A stretch of DNA of 64,000 bases, taken from contig OX424564.1 in NCBI GenBank assembly GCA_949152475.1, forward strand, positions 28,022,165 through 28,086,164, given 5' to 3'. The translations under genes and the position numbers were made by a program. This DNA comes from Terebella lapidaria. Taxonomy: Eukaryota > Annelida > Polychaeta > Terebellida > Terebellidae. Each line of letters begins with the position of its first letter. Position 1 is the stretch's first letter. Below, piece by piece: positions 34,850 through 47,810 of the stretch. The notes beneath the pieces are model-generated. The model ran no database searches. It was not told where the DNA came from and was given only the letters and a program-made list of their open reading frames with translations.

Positions 34850-37420
34850 TCCCATTGCCGTTTCCTGTTCTTTCCCAGAATAATCTCGACAAATATTTTC
34901 GACATGTGCCCAATACACACACTTGTTCATCGATTTATGGAGATGAAATACAGTGGAATATGAAATATTTACTTGATCAAGGACATGATATCTGAGCTTT
35001 TCGTGCAGATTATTAAACCCCGTCAAATTTTGTCCTGAAAGAGATCGCACTGTAAATGCCACAAGCTGGAAGCTTTGAGTGTTGATTTAACGTGCTTTCA
35101 GAGGTATGTAGGGCATTAAAAGGAGATATCATATGAACGGATCAATCTCACGTGGAAAAGAAGCAATCAAATGCGTGATTACCACTTTCATATACAAGAG
35201 ATAAGATCAAAACCAAGCACCGAATGCCCCTAATACCAGGGACGAATTCATGAGAGATGGCACTGCAGATAATGTGGACTGATTTACACAAGGGTATGTA
35301 CTTCGTTATAAATGCTTAGAAACCTAGCCTGTGAAAGTTTGTTGAGAAATGTAATCAACTAACGATTCACTGTTTTAGTACATCTTTCAACTGTCATTTC
35401 GCGTGAAACGCATTCATAAATGGAAACGAACGAGGCTGCGAATCACCACACGGTGCTCGGGAATTTATAATGTACCGTTTAAATGGATAGGAACGAGGCC
35501 ACAAATCACCTCGAAGAACTCGGGAATTTTATAATGTATCAATGCCAGTCGAGAAAGCGGTCTGTTCAGTTTACATCTTTGCTACCATCTGAACACCATA
35601 TGGCAGTGCGTGAACTTCAAATCGGGTAAATTTAACTCTTATTATACACATGTACCTAGAAATGCTAACGGACGTCTAGTATAGTATGACCATTTCACCT
35701 GAAGGTGACCTTTGAATATTATGTTATCATAATTCTTCAACGTCAACGTCGCGTACTCGCAAATAACTATTCACTCTGAATGGTCATTTCTCTCTGAAGG
35801 GTTATATCATTCAAATTGTACTGATAGTCATTTTTTACCAGCAATGCAGAAAAAAAACTAGAAACATCCCTGCAGGGGCTAAAAATTCACTTTTTAATCT
35901 CTAGCAAAAACGACGTTGTAAGATTGCAAGCGGTATCTTGGAGGAGTTGCATGCAAGAGATGGGATTCAATTCCTAAATACGTTATTGACATTTCTTGGA
36001 AATGCAATTATTCCACAAAACACAGAGAGTATTGAATTGTATAGATTCAATACCTTGCATACATACTGGCAAGTACACATGGCACAGCTTCTATCATGAA
36101 ACCACATTGGACAGAATATATGTAACGATTAACTGTTTGATCCAGTGTCACAAGCCTTTTCAAAGAGATTCTAAATTACACAGTTTAATCATTTAAAAAG
36201 TTTTTGTTTCATTCGAAAGCGCGTATACATATAAAACCAGCTTGATGAAAACAAAAATATAAAACTTGATATATTAATGCTTTTAAAATGATTAAACATT
36301 GTCAGCCAATATTTGATATTAATCGGAATATTTGAAATTCGAGATTCCAGGCTAATACAACAGCCACATGCAAAGCATTCTTTGCTTCGAGCACATTAAT
36401 GTCTGTTGAATTTCTGGTTAATGTCTGTTGAATTTTTCGTCTATGATTATTTTTAAAAAAAATAACCATCCTAGGCTGAAAAGTGCCAGTCTTTCCACAA
36501 TTTATGATGTGGAAATAATGCATTGATACTGATCTATGACAACAATACTATTAGATATTGTTTTAGTGAGATTACAGAGAATTGTAGTTATGTGGTCAAG
36601 CGACATACGTGTGAAAGCAAAATACCATGGAACCATTCAGATTAGTTTTAAATATTCCAAGCTAAAACATATTTTATAAAGAACAATGCCGATTTTACAT
36701 GTAATTCTGAAACTTTACAGATATTAAAAATCAGAGCCAATATGTTTTGAATCCTTGACTCAAGATTAAAGCTGAAAATTACTTCTCGTTGATAACTAGT
36801 AAAACTTAGCTATACAACTACATATAGATAGATTCTTTCTGATTTACATATTTCCCTCTAGCTTCTGGAAGACACATCATTCTATCTCATCATCTTCTGT
36901 TTGATTAAAAGAAAATTCATGATATCTCAATGGTAATCTACTCATTTGTGACAAACATAAATCACAAATATGTAGTTTCAATTTGATAATTTCAAATAAA
37001 AACCAAAACCTTTATTCGACACTGATGTTGTTCAGTACAGCATTCACGTGCACATTTACATGTATGTACACATACCGCATATTATCTTGAGTGGGACATT
37101 GCCCTCCTTCATTAGAAGCACACGTGATTCTTTACAGCCCATGCGAGTCTTTCTTCATTCTTCATTTCGGAAACTACCAGTTTTCAGAGTCCAGATTTAT
37201 TCTCAATTCCTCGAGCACTTACTAAAATATATAATTGAGTCGAAATAATCCACACAGTGAACGTGTGTTGAGTAACGTAATGTGGTAATGATATACTGTG
37301 AGTGTCATGTTTCATGGTAAATATGACTCCTCTATTGAAACAGGCTGTGATTCACCCCAAAGAGCTTAGGATGTTTCAACGTGCGTTTTTATATATACTA
37401 TATCTATAGTTTTTAGAACA
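34850..37420. repeat. U unit, copy 6 (late half)
   Basis: The blocks at 34860 (TTTCCTGTTCTTTCCCAGAA), 35140, 35230, 35580, 35940 and 36640-37300 match copy 1 late blocks and the copy 5 tail in order. The early blocks are not found upstream, so either half a unit was duplicated or the rest has decayed. No gene is inside. Confidence 0.6.
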
Positions 37421-37559
37421 ACAGTGTAATCAGTGTTCTGTTTGGGTGCAGTACTGGTTCCTGGCATGGGCGGATAGCTGACTCATCTTTAAGGGTGTCC
37501 TAACTTGCTTCTGCCATCCTAGAATTGTTATTCTCAACTTTCTCATCACCTAAAAGTAG

Positions 37560-38130
37560 CAAGACAAACATTCAATCAGTCACCATACTATACAAAAGTC
37601 AAGAATGAACATTATCGGACACAATACAACTTACTACATATGCGACAAGTTTCCATATTATTTTTCATTTTTCTTGGCCAAACAATGAACACCTCGATTA
37701 AAACATGCATTTATGTACAGGTCAACTACTAAAAAACAAACTGGGTATCATAATATATCTTTTGATTTGCAAACAAACACGTTTGGAAGTGCTGCCGAAA
37801 GACGCCATGATTCCACAGTAATGTATGCGCATATCATTGAAGAGTATCTCTACTTCCCGTGAGTCTCGCCCGTTGATTGGCTGAAGTTCGCACTGCCTAA
37901 ATTGAATGAAGTCGACCTGACAAAAGTTCAATTCATAAATGCCTGAGATCGATTAGGAGAGTATGGTGTACCAATGCGGCCATCACACAATGTTTGATCA
38001 CGCAGTAAATTTCTTATAGATTTGTTTGATTTTAGGCACTTGCCACCAGCAACGATTTGCCAGCTGTTGAATTTGTAACTCCATTGATAAACAAACTACC
38101 AAGTTGCCAAATTTACTGACCTTGGACAGG
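37560..38130. repeat. Diverged duplicate of 41370-42480
   Basis: Matches in order: ATTCGGACAC-like start, 'GGCCAAAC...GAACA', 'GTTTGGAAGTGCTGCCGAAA' (37780 and 42120), 'GAGTATCTCTACTTCC', 'GCGGCCATCACACAATGTT' (37975 and 42365) and 'TTTGTTTGATTTTAGGCAC'. The other copy carries extra sequence. The hAT element and its flank now separate the two. Confidence 0.75.
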
Positions 38131-38307
38131 ATGCCCTTCTTTTTCTCCTGCAAACGATGACAGTATTTTCGAGCTGTTTTGAATCCGAACGATGGTATCC
38201 TCACTCTGGAACACGAGTGAAATCTTGGAAATCTCGCCGAATATATCGAGCTTGTCTGGTTGACAGAACTCTACATCAAGAACTTCAGATAGCTTTGTTA
38301 TTCCACA
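38113..38307 (-). pseudogene. Possible ZNF862/hAT-like coding fragment
   Basis: An open minus-strand frame reads ITKLSEVLDVEFCQPDKLDI, then FGEISKISLVFQSEDTIVRI. The 'LS..SL.FQ.ED' pattern resembles the segment before the dimerisation region of ZNF862-type, hAT-derived proteins. It is short, has no catalytic residues and lies opposite in strand to the hAT remnant next to it. The identification is weak. Confidence 0.2.
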
Positions 38308-38586
38308 AAGGCGCCGGGGAATTAATAACCAAGGAATGCGATGAATTCAGAAGGTCGTTGACTTAGTCCATATATGTACCATTGAAAATATATGCAACAA
38401 CCATATCAAATCGATGTGCCATAAAATGGATGCTGAGAAGCCACGACGAGCTTCAACGGTTTGCTAACAATTCTTCCAGGATTGACTGCTGCAAGAGATT
38501 GCGAGTGCGTCCGCGACCCAGACACGAACGAATGCCTCAAACACGTTATCTAGTAGGGGCTTCACAAGTACTCACTTATGCATTAA

Positions 38587-39081
38587 CAGGACCCAGATCC
38601 CACAGACGAGGTAGAGGCCTCAGAACCCTAAGAACCTGCAGACGAATCTCCGAGACCACCAGTCAAGCGGCGCCTATTGGATTGTCTACAGGGTGATGGT
38701 GTAGACTTGCTGACAGACAACAAGAACACCACGGTGCCAAAGCCAAGAATCTCTCACGAGACAGAGCTGGAGAAGTATCTTTGTGAACCCGTTAGAACCA
38801 CTGACCCCCTCCTTTGGAGGAGGTGCAATGGCCTCATGTTTCCTGCGCTGCGTAAGTTGGCCAGAGAGTTCCTTGCAATTGCAGCAACAGAAGCTCCGAG
38901 CGAACGAGCGTTCTCAACAGCTGGACTCACAGTGACAAAGTTGAGAGCGTCGTTGAATCTACATGTAGCAAACGTCGGTAAAATCGTATTTCTCCACAAG
39001 AACTATAAGTTACCAGTACCAAGCATGGAGAGCCGTCAATTTCAAACGCATGAGGATGATCCTCAAAAATTCAAAGACTAA
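38587..39081 (+). pseudogene. hAT transposase C-terminal dimerisation domain
   Basis: A frame of ~165 codons with one in-frame TAA (38626-38628), ending at a TAA at 39079. It contains KRRLLDCLQGDG, ELEKYLCEP, DPLLWRRCNGLMFPALRKLA, then REFLAIAATEAPSERAFSTA and GLTVTKLRASL. The order W..N...FP.L..LA, 'A.EAPSERAFS.AG' and 'R..L' is the hallmark hAT dimerisation region of ZBED-type transposases. Because the N-terminal two thirds are absent, it cannot encode an active enzyme. Confidence 0.88.
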
Positions 39082-39526
39082 ACTGGCGTCACATCACAGA
39101 CGTTGACTTTTTTGTAGTGTTCAAGTTCAGATTTTTTTGTACTTTCCATATTTTGTTGTTATAGTGTTGGTTAGTTTTCTCAATATACGCGTTTTATCTA
39201 CATTTTATTTTTTACTCTACATCAAGTACGTGAGTATGATGGTACGCCGTTTAAGTTATGTATATATACAGTATGTAAGCATTGTGTAAGTGAATAAGTG
39301 TAATATAACTTGATAATTGATATAATCATGTAGAATGTAACTCAATATAGGTTGACGATAAGTTTGTGCTGTTACTGCTGTACTACTAGTATATGCCTGA
39401 TTTTTAAGCCGTTGAAATAAAAAAAATGACGTCTGTGTTGGTATCATTGTAAACTAAAATGGATGACAAATTCAGAATCATTAAATTTTTTGGTGCACTT
39501 TTCTTCATAGTGGTAACTACGACTAG

Positions 39527-40690
39527 ACAAAAGTCAAGTTCATCTGTCAGTGAAACACGCTATTTGTCCATAGTTTTGTTTTTAATAATCGGATCAACTT
39601 GAAAATTTGTGCGTTTTAATTGGGTGTCATGCTACAATTTTTCATCAAATTACAGGATTCTATACTCGGATTTTTCTAACTCGTTTACACTGTTTTTCGC
39701 TAATATTTTTGTAATGCTAAACGCTATCGTTCTATAACTTGGCATACTTCACCTGGGAGTCAAACGGCAATTTTCTATAAAATTTAACACAGCTATCACG
39801 AAAATTAAAAAAGTTGGCAATCTACCCCAATGTTAAATTTAGCCCTATTATTTAATTTCTGGGCCCGGACAATATTTTTATGCATTTGCCCGGTTTTGTA
39901 GCGGAGCAATGTTTCAAAATCAACATGTTGGTGTAGAATACACCCAGTGTATCTCCTGGTTCAAAGTTACAACAATATTTCGATTCCTGATGGATGTAAA
40001 CAGGACCAATTCCTCGAATATGCTCAGATTCTCGAGATCCCGTTTTGGGCTGAAATTTAACATTGAGGTAGATTGCCAACTTTTTCAATTTTCACGATAG
40101 CTGTCTGAAATTTGGTAGAAAATTGCCGTTTGCCTCCCAGGTGAAGTATGCCAAGTTATGGAACGATAGCATTTATCATCACAAAAATATTAACGAAAAA
40201 CAGTGTAAACGAGTTAGAAAAATCCGAGTATATGTGAAAAATGGAAAGGTTAGCAATCTACCCCAATGTACAAAGCGGGAGCGAATAAATTCCATCAATT
40301 TCAGAGCTTTCATCATGTTCATGCTCGTACAGAATGAACCTATTGCGTTGATTTGGAGTCAGAAGGCACAGTCGGAATATATTTAGTAAATATTTTAATT
40401 TTTTCAAGCAGCACGTAACACAAACATTGAATAAAAGTTGCTGTTTTTGTGTCGATCCTGAAACTCCATGTTGGGCCTGAAATTCAACATTGGGGTCGAT
40501 TGCCGACTTTTTAAATTTTTTGAGATAGAATTCTGAAATTTGGTGAAATATTGTGGCATGATACCTAATGAAGACACACAAAATTTTTCAAGTTGATATG
40601 ATCATCCAAAACAAAAATATGGCCGAAAAGCGTGTTTCACTCACAGATGAACTTGACTTTAGTGAGTGGCAGTATTTGAGAGAAAACCCA
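39527..40690. repeat. Long imperfect foldback inside the hAT derivative
   Basis: 39527-39850 is matched in reverse complement by 40040-40250 and then 40560-40690. Paired examples are AAGTCAAGTTCATCTG with its complement near 40650, and TTGGCAATCTACCCCAATG with its complement near 40060. The right arm is interrupted by ~300 bp that include another diverged copy of the arm sequence (around 40470-40550). It has no coding domain. Confidence 0.75.
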
Positions 40691-40841
40691 GAAAGAACAC
40701 AGTTTAATAACATCTTCGACGATTTTATTGCGTAGTAGTGACAAATACATATTTTTTTTCTAGTACCAGGTATCGGGTCGGTTTCAGAGGTTCGGTTACC
40801 CCGTTTTGAAATTCTGTACTCGTGCAGGCCCTATAATCTAG

Positions 40842-41369
40842 GCGATTAACTTATTATTATATGCCGTACCATGACACGTAAACCCCCCCCCCCCTCCCTC
40901 CCCCCATGACTCAAATTCTGACATTTTCCAGCCATATTCTCCCCCGAAAAGCATGGAATATCATGAACATTCTCATGCACTACACAAAATAATAAACGTC
41001 GCACCAGCACATGGATACAGAACGTCAAAAGACCGCTGGTTGCTATGGGCTGAACCCTGCAATAAGAACTTGGCCCGTATGTTCTGATAACACAAATTAT
41101 CAATTTATTGATTCAAATTTTATTCAGTTTAATGGCACCATTACATTTTGAATAACAAAATGGCCATGTAACAATAAACAACATCACATACACACACAAA
41201 TATTGATAGACAAGATCACTATATGGAATCAGTGCAATCAGTCATAGTGAATCAGAAATGCATGCAATGTTAATTGGGCAGAAGGGGGTCTAACTATCAG
41301 CAAGATTGTTGTACATTACTGGGTATTGATTCCACGTCTATAGAAGGACATTTTCACAGAGGCATACAT
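40842..41369. other. Unassigned sequence with a poly-C tract
   Basis: A C-rich run lies at ~40883-40906. A 26-bp piece at 41318-41343 is the reverse complement of the end block of the RT elements (GGAATCAATACCCAGTA). Nothing else recognised. Confidence 0.45.
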
Positions 41370-42480
41370 GTATATTGATATTCTCGGACACCATACACAT
41401 TACTGCCAATGCGATAAGTTACCATATTATTGCTCATGTTTCTGGGCCAAACTCTGAACAATTCGATTAAAACATACGTTTCGTGACAGAACTACTCAAA
41501 AACGAATGGTCCCATTCACAGAATTTCCCGCCACTGGTCAGGCGAGTGCCGACCAAATCACAGGGCACGTAACGGTAGTAAACGAATCCAGAGTATCCAG
41601 TTCATCCCATATTTCCTCATTACAGACGGTAATAAAAATTTATCACACATCTCCGTCAATTGCATCACAGCTGTATGGAAATAAAGTTTCATGTGCTAAA
41701 TGTTGACCAGAAAAGATCAGATTTTTAACACAATAATGGGGAAATACCCAGAATAAAAACATGGGCCAGTGACCATGGTGACGTTTGTGCTGTGTTTAAT
41801 CAAACAGTTCTGCTGATCGGCAAGTTGATTCTATGGGAAGAGTTTATTTCACGGAGTTTTCTCTTGAGATATTCAAGCAATTGTCACAAAATATCAGGTT
41901 TCTTCTTCTTGGGTAAAACACAATATGGGTCATACAACATTTTGGGTGGTTTTCCCACAGCATGTTCACGTGGTTAGACTGGGATTTTCCCCAGATTTCC
42001 GAAGATTGCGCGCAGCTGCGATTGGTCAGTTTGAATTACGGAGTTTGCCGAATTCTGGCAGGGGACTGTGGATAGGACCATTGTGTGTCATAATACATCT
42101 TTTGAGTTACATACAAGAACGTTTGGAAGTGCTGCCGAAAGCCTCGGTCAAACTTTCTTGGCATTGACGTTGTGTGACCGACTTTGCAAACGCCATGATT
42201 CCACAGTTATGTATGCACATATCAAGAGTATCTCTACTTCCGGTGAGTCTCGCTCGTTGATTGGCTGAAGTTTGCACTTCGAAGTTCTCAGCTAGTGAAA
42301 TCGATCTGACAATAGTTCAATTCATAACTACTTGAGATCGATTAGGAGAGTATGACGTACCAGTGCGGCCATCACACAATGTTCGATCGCGCAGTAAAAT
42401 TGTTGTAGTATTGTTTGATTTTAGGCACCACGATTTGCCAGCTTCTGAATTTGTAACTAGCGCCACTGATAAATCAACTA
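41370..42480. repeat. Diverged duplicate of 37560-38130, longer form
   Basis: See the entry at 37560-38130 for the shared blocks. This copy has ~400 bp more between the shared blocks, so it may be nearer the original. No domain found. Confidence 0.7.
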
Positions 42481-43891
42481 CCAAATTACTAGTTTCCTAG
42501 CATTAATTTCGAGACTTGGTTCTTGCACAAGTGAATTTTGCTCACATTGCACTTCTTGTTCTTTGCCAGAACTATCAGAGAAATATTGTTTTCGAAACGT
42601 GCCCGATACACAGGTTTACAAGTGGTTATTTGTTACTAAATGGATTTGTGGGGATAAAAGAAACCGTGGGGTGTGACCTCGAGTTTATATACCAATTACT
42701 TCTCGTTGGTTCGATGTCTGGTGTTAGGCAACAGTTGGGGCGATGCTATTCACGTTGATAGTTCTTGTAGTCGATATTTACGATTTAGACTCAGCCATCG
42801 TCGATTGCCCCTGTTCGTCGGTTCACACACCCCAGCATGGAATATCAATAGCACATATCAATTGGCACCCGCGGATCTTAGATTTGACCCCTAGAAAAGG
42901 GGTGAGTAACACACTTAGGTTCTGTGTCATGGGACGTCTCATAGAATTTCAGACTTTCGTTCCACTTCCGGCTATCCACTATAGGAAGAAACAGTGAATA
43001 CTGTACATAATGTTTACGTGTAAACTCCATAGTACAAGCATACACACACGGGTACATAACCGAAATACAAAGGATCATAATTCTGTCGTTATTATTGTTA
43101 AACACTAATATATAACGTGAATAAATTATCATCATGATCATGATCAGAAATGTCAAAATGGGTCGTTAAGACGTCCATAAAAATGTTAATGATTGTACCC
43201 ATGCGATGTTATCAGATTGATTAAGTTAACATTAAAAAAGACAGTAAAATGTATATTTGGACATTAGGAACTCGTGCTATCCTATTTCATGAATGACATT
43301 TCAGCATATAAAGTATTTCAAGAATCCAACGTGGATCTCCGGCGTAATCACGGCATAATCTGACCATCCTGTCCCAGACATATTGATCCGTAGCACTGCG
43401 TAACCTGCACAGAACTGCCGAAATATCGATATCCATTTAGATAGCTTCATAGTGAGAAAAAAAAACACTGACATAATCGTGGCTACATCTGATGGAATAT
43501 ATCCTTGCCAATTTAATCTAATATATTGTAGCTTAAAAGTACAAATGTAATCATTCATTTTATCATGTACATATCTTGTCTGTATTTGCCGGTTCCATTT
43601 GGATCAATAATTCTCTGGGGGTTTTTTCGCCCTTAATCATTAATTATTTGCATTGTAACTACATAACTCAATCGGTGACTTTATTAATGAAACAAACAAA
43701 CACACCACGTCGACGGAAAATTGGAAAGTCTCAGTAAGCCAAGTTATGTACAAAACACAACAAAATTGGAATGTACATGAATATGGCTGCATCGATGCTA
43801 CCCGTCATTTTTCAAACCAACTATCATATAAAATTATTTATAATTTTCAAAGCAACGAACAAAAATTCTTTTTGCAAGTATTGCAATGGCA
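42481..43891. repeat. U-type unit, copy 7, with receptor 3'-flank homology
   Basis: 42510-42780 matches 57990-58260 (TTTGCCAGAAC, ACAAGTGGTTATT, GTAGTCGATATTTACGATTT). 43300-43890 matches 59100-59590, the DNA just downstream of the GPCR gene (GCACTGCGT.ACCTGCA.AGAAC; ACAAAACAC.ACAA). R2 copy B interrupts it at 43892. No receptor coding sequence is present here. Confidence 0.65.
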
Positions 43892-45595
43892 ACGAGACAA
43901 TCAGAGATTGCAGACCCTCGCCCTTCAGATTTAGTCACTAAAATTAGGCGATAATTGAGTTATGGTCTTAAGACCATCGGTTGTACGCCATACGATTGGG
44001 AATTGGCCAAAGAAAAATACAAAAATAGGTTGAAGATTTAATATTGATTAGAACCGGAGTTATAGCCATTTATGTGATTTTCTTTTTTCCGTTGCCATGG
44101 CAACCGTTTTGTGAGCCACTACCATAGCACTCCAGCCCTATAAATTTCAAATCGATCGGACCGTTTGCCTTTGAGTTATGAGCGCAGACATTTGCATTGA
44201 AACGTCGCTGGCCAAAAATAACCGAAATCGTGACCCCCAATTTTTCGACATCGGGCGATAATGGAGAGTTTTCGTCGTACGACCATCGGTCGTACACCAC
44301 ACGATCGAGAATTGGCCAAAGAAAAATACAAAAATAGTTGGAAAAATTAATATCAAGTAGAACCGGAGTTACAGCCAATTAAGTGATTTTCACTTTTTCC
44401 GTTGCCATGGCAACTGTTTTCATCCGATTTTGACAAAATTCGAACGGGACCGAGCGATTACCGTAGCACTCCAGCTCTATAAATTTCAGATTGATCAGAC
44501 CGTTTGCCTTTGAGTTATGAGCGTAGACATTTGCATTGAAACGTCGCTAGCAAAAAATAACCGAAATCGTGACCCCCAATTTTTCGACATCGGGCGATAA
44601 TGGAGTTTTCGTTGTACGACCATTGGTCGTACACCATACGATCGCGAATTGGCCAAAGAAAAATACAAAAATATTTGGAAAACTAATATCAAGTAGAACC
44701 GGAGTTAGAGCCAATTAAGTGATTTTCACTTTTTCCGTTGCCATGGCGACTCTTTTCATCCGATTTTAACAAAATTCGAACGGGACCGAGCGACTACCAT
44801 AGCACTCCAGCATTATAAATTTCAGATCGATCAGACCGTTTGCCTTTGAGTTATGAGCGCAGACATTTGCATTGAAACGTCGCTGGCTAAAAATAACCGA
44901 AATCGTGACCCCCAATTTTTCGACATCGGGCGATAATGGAGAGTTTTCGTCGTACGACCATCGGTCGTATACCATACGATCGAGAATTGGCCAAAGAAAA
45001 ATACAAAAATAGTTGAAAAAATTAATATCAAGTAGAACCGGAGTCACAGCCAATTAAGTGATTTTCACATTTTCCGTTGCCATGGCAACCGTTTTCATCT
45101 GACTTTGACAAAATTCGAACAGGACCGAGCGACTATCATACTGCTCCAGCCCTAGAAATTTCAGATCGATCGAACCGTTTGCCTTTGAGTTATGAGCGCA
45201 GACATTTGCACTGAAACGTCGCTGACAAAAAATCACCGAAATCGTGACCCTCAATTTTTCGACATCGGGCGATAATAGAGAGTTTTCGTCGTACGACCAT
45301 CGGCCGTACACCATAGGGTCGGGAATTGGCCAAAGAAAAATACAAAATTAGTTTTCTCTTTTTTCGTTGCCATGGCAACAATTTTTTTCTGATTTTGACA
45401 AAAATTGAGGAGGACCGAGCCACGGTGATACCGCTTCTTCCCTATAAATTTCAGGACGATCGGACCATTCGGTTTTGAGTTATGCGCGCGGACAGACAAA
45501 CAAACAAACAAACAAACAGACAAAAACAAACAAACAGACATACAAACTGACAGACCCAATTACAATACCCTCTGCCCCTATCGGGGCGAGGGTAA
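43892..45595 (-). repeat. R2 element, copy B
   Basis: Minus orientation, beginning AACGAGACAATCAGAGATTG and ending CTATCGGGGCGAGGGTAA, both shared with copy C. X-box palindromes are at 44091, 44401, 44737 (one mismatch), 45076 and 45366. A (CAAA)n/(CAGA)n tract is at ~45493-45550. One monomer is ~28 bp shorter than the rest. It interrupts U-type DNA, whose match to 59.6 kb resumes only at 47810. Confidence 0.8.
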
Positions 45596-46190
45596 TGAGA
45601 AGCGATATACAACACCTCATCGCTTAACCTCTTACAGATTGAAACTTCGATGTGTTTTGTCTTCAATGACAATTTGACTCGACTTCATGTACACATGATA
45701 CTGGTATTTTATAGTCTCTGGAGTCAATTTGGTCATTCAGAGTGATTTGAGGCCGACTGGCATTTACCATACAGGACCATTCACACATAACTGATACCCC
45801 TTCGTCACAGGATATGTGGCTCTGTTTCAAAAGTTGACTCTGCTTATGAGTCTAGTATGTGTTGCGAAGTTGCAGGAAAGTTCATCAGGTGGGTGGATGG
45901 CTAACCAGGTGAAGAAACGTGACAATAGCTTACCAGGCTATATCGCCTGTAATACAAACTAAACTTGGATCGTGGCACAAAAATGTTCTGATAAAAATGC
46001 TTGCTTGCAAAGAAATTGCACACTGACAAGAATACTATGAGGTTTATAGCAGCGTGAATTACCTGCAGAAGACTTATCAGAGATAACTGCAGAAGCAGTG
46101 AGTAGTAATTTGTCAGAAGTATCCCTGTTATTACAATATATAGTACTCGTATACCATTATATGAATAACATACGTGTATATTCATTCACT
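45596..46190. other. Unassigned sequence right of R2 copy B
   Basis: A 94-codon minus frame (45901-46185) has hydrophobic stretches but no recognised family. I treat it as chance. Confidence 0.35.
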
Positions 46191-47810
46191 TACTACTCTT
46201 CCCTTCTGAATAGGGGCACACATGAATTCCACGTGACCGGCCTAATTTCCACAGGAAATCAATAAAACCCTCGGAACATGACATGTATATGACCAAGATG
46301 TCATGATCTCATCACGCTCGATGGCATGAAAGATGACTAATTTTACTCAATATATCTCCATGCTCGGCTTCCGTTCCGATTGGACGTGGTTATAATGTTA
46401 CACATGGTATGATTGCTGCTTCCATATTGTAAGGAAAGTTTCACACTGAATTGTATCAGTAACAATAGTATAAACATTCACATAGTATATTATTATGATT
46501 GGATTTTTTTTCAGATATTCCTGTCACATTTATGACAATATTTGATACATAACAATTACTATATACCAGTTACTAACAGGACAAAGACGTTACTATTGCA
46601 GAGTGTGGATAACAGTATTGAAATTGCATATCTTATCCAACAACAAAACTCATATGCGAGAGTCGCTTGCATTTGCAATAATAACATAGATAATTTTTCT
46701 AAGCAATTGTATAGAAATCATAGTTATCATTCAACCAAATAAAGCACCACTCAGTAATCATGTAATGTTTCACCAACAATTTTTTTATGCCTTCAATACT
46801 ATTGATGTTTCGTACAATGCCTTTATCTCCCACACTCAAATTCAAATATATATGAACAACTCAAAGGTCGATTTTCACCAACAATGAATATTACTTGGGC
46901 TGAAATTTCATGAGCCTGGCCTGGAACCGTTTGAAACCCACTCAGGCATGTTCACTGCATTTTTCATTTGTGATATTGTGTGTCATTTCTCATCAGCGTA
47001 TTATATTTTCTTGAATATTACCATTTGATGTGTATAACAACTTGTTATATTACTGTTTTTCAATTTAAAGGGCAGTACAATTATTGGGAGTATTCAATTA
47101 GACTTTCAATTGTTAAGCCGCAGTGAACTGTGCGGTTAATTTTGGCCACCCCAGTCAATGATATGTTCCAACGAGATGAGTGATACACTATACTAAGGTA
47201 TTTTTTTGCAGTGGCGTGCCTTTCACAATGACAGCTGATATGAGCTCGAGCCTGTAAGTTGTTGAAAACAAACAATCCGTTGAGAACCCAAAATATATGC
47301 GTAAGTGCTGCCATCTGGAGAGGTGATGCATTATGGGTGATATGAGTCTGAGACGTGTGGCAATTTGCTTAACTTCTACCACTGGAGCTAATCGAGCACA
47401 TCATCCAAACTTCAGAATCCTGGTTTTGCCAAAGAGAGAGAGAGAGTTATAGACAGAGAGTTAAAGAGAGGTATTGGAATGACATTACATCTGCGGCAAT
47501 AAACACAACTGAAACAATAGTTATCAACTTAGGGAAAGCACAACCCAGATCTTTCTGGTTTATACATGTTTGAATCTCAGTAACCATATTTTTTTGGCCA
47601 ATTTATACATTAAATGCCATCAATTTATAAAATCAAAGGCCATCAAACATCGTGAATATATTTTCATGGAAGAGAGCTCACTACATTTGAAATTGGGTAG
47701 TATTGAAAATAAAAGGTTCAGAGTTGAAAAATGTGTAAAATCGCCCATTCAATAGTTGGATATCCAATAAATATTGAATAAAATGAGCACGAATTTGTTG
47801 GTAACTCACA
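46191..47810. repeat. Diverged block shared with 54050-54810
   Basis: 46880-47210 aligns with 54180-54540 (TTACTTGGGCTGAA, CCCACTCAGGCATGTTCACT, AAAGGGCAGTA, GCGGTT.ATT.TGGC, GATGAGTGATACA). 47340-47390 aligns with 54705-54770 (ACTTCTACCACTGGAGCT). A piece near 46390 resembles the GATGTGGTTATCATGTTACA block of U units, which ties it to the same duplication series. A short GAGA tract is at ~47438-47455. Confidence 0.65.

Larger units (their letters stand above)
38554..40833 (+). mobile_element. hAT element, internal deletion derivative (~2.3 kb)
   Basis: The left end TAGGGGCTTCACAAGTACTC and the right end (reverse complement TAGGGCCTGCACGAGTAC) resemble each other and the MITE at 21139. The flanking octamers TTATCTAG (38546-38553) and TAATCTAG (40834-40841) differ by one base, as expected of an aged 8-bp target duplication. 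It carries only the 3' part of a transposase gene followed by a foldback. Catalytic and BED-finger regions are missing. Confidence 0.65.

Noticed and set aside
38754-38999. 81-codon minus frame
   Set aside because: Antisense of the hAT dimerisation domain.
45901-46185. 94-codon minus frame with hydrophobic stretches as a membrane protein
   Set aside because: AT-rich sequence gives such stretches by chance, and there is no family match or conserved copy.
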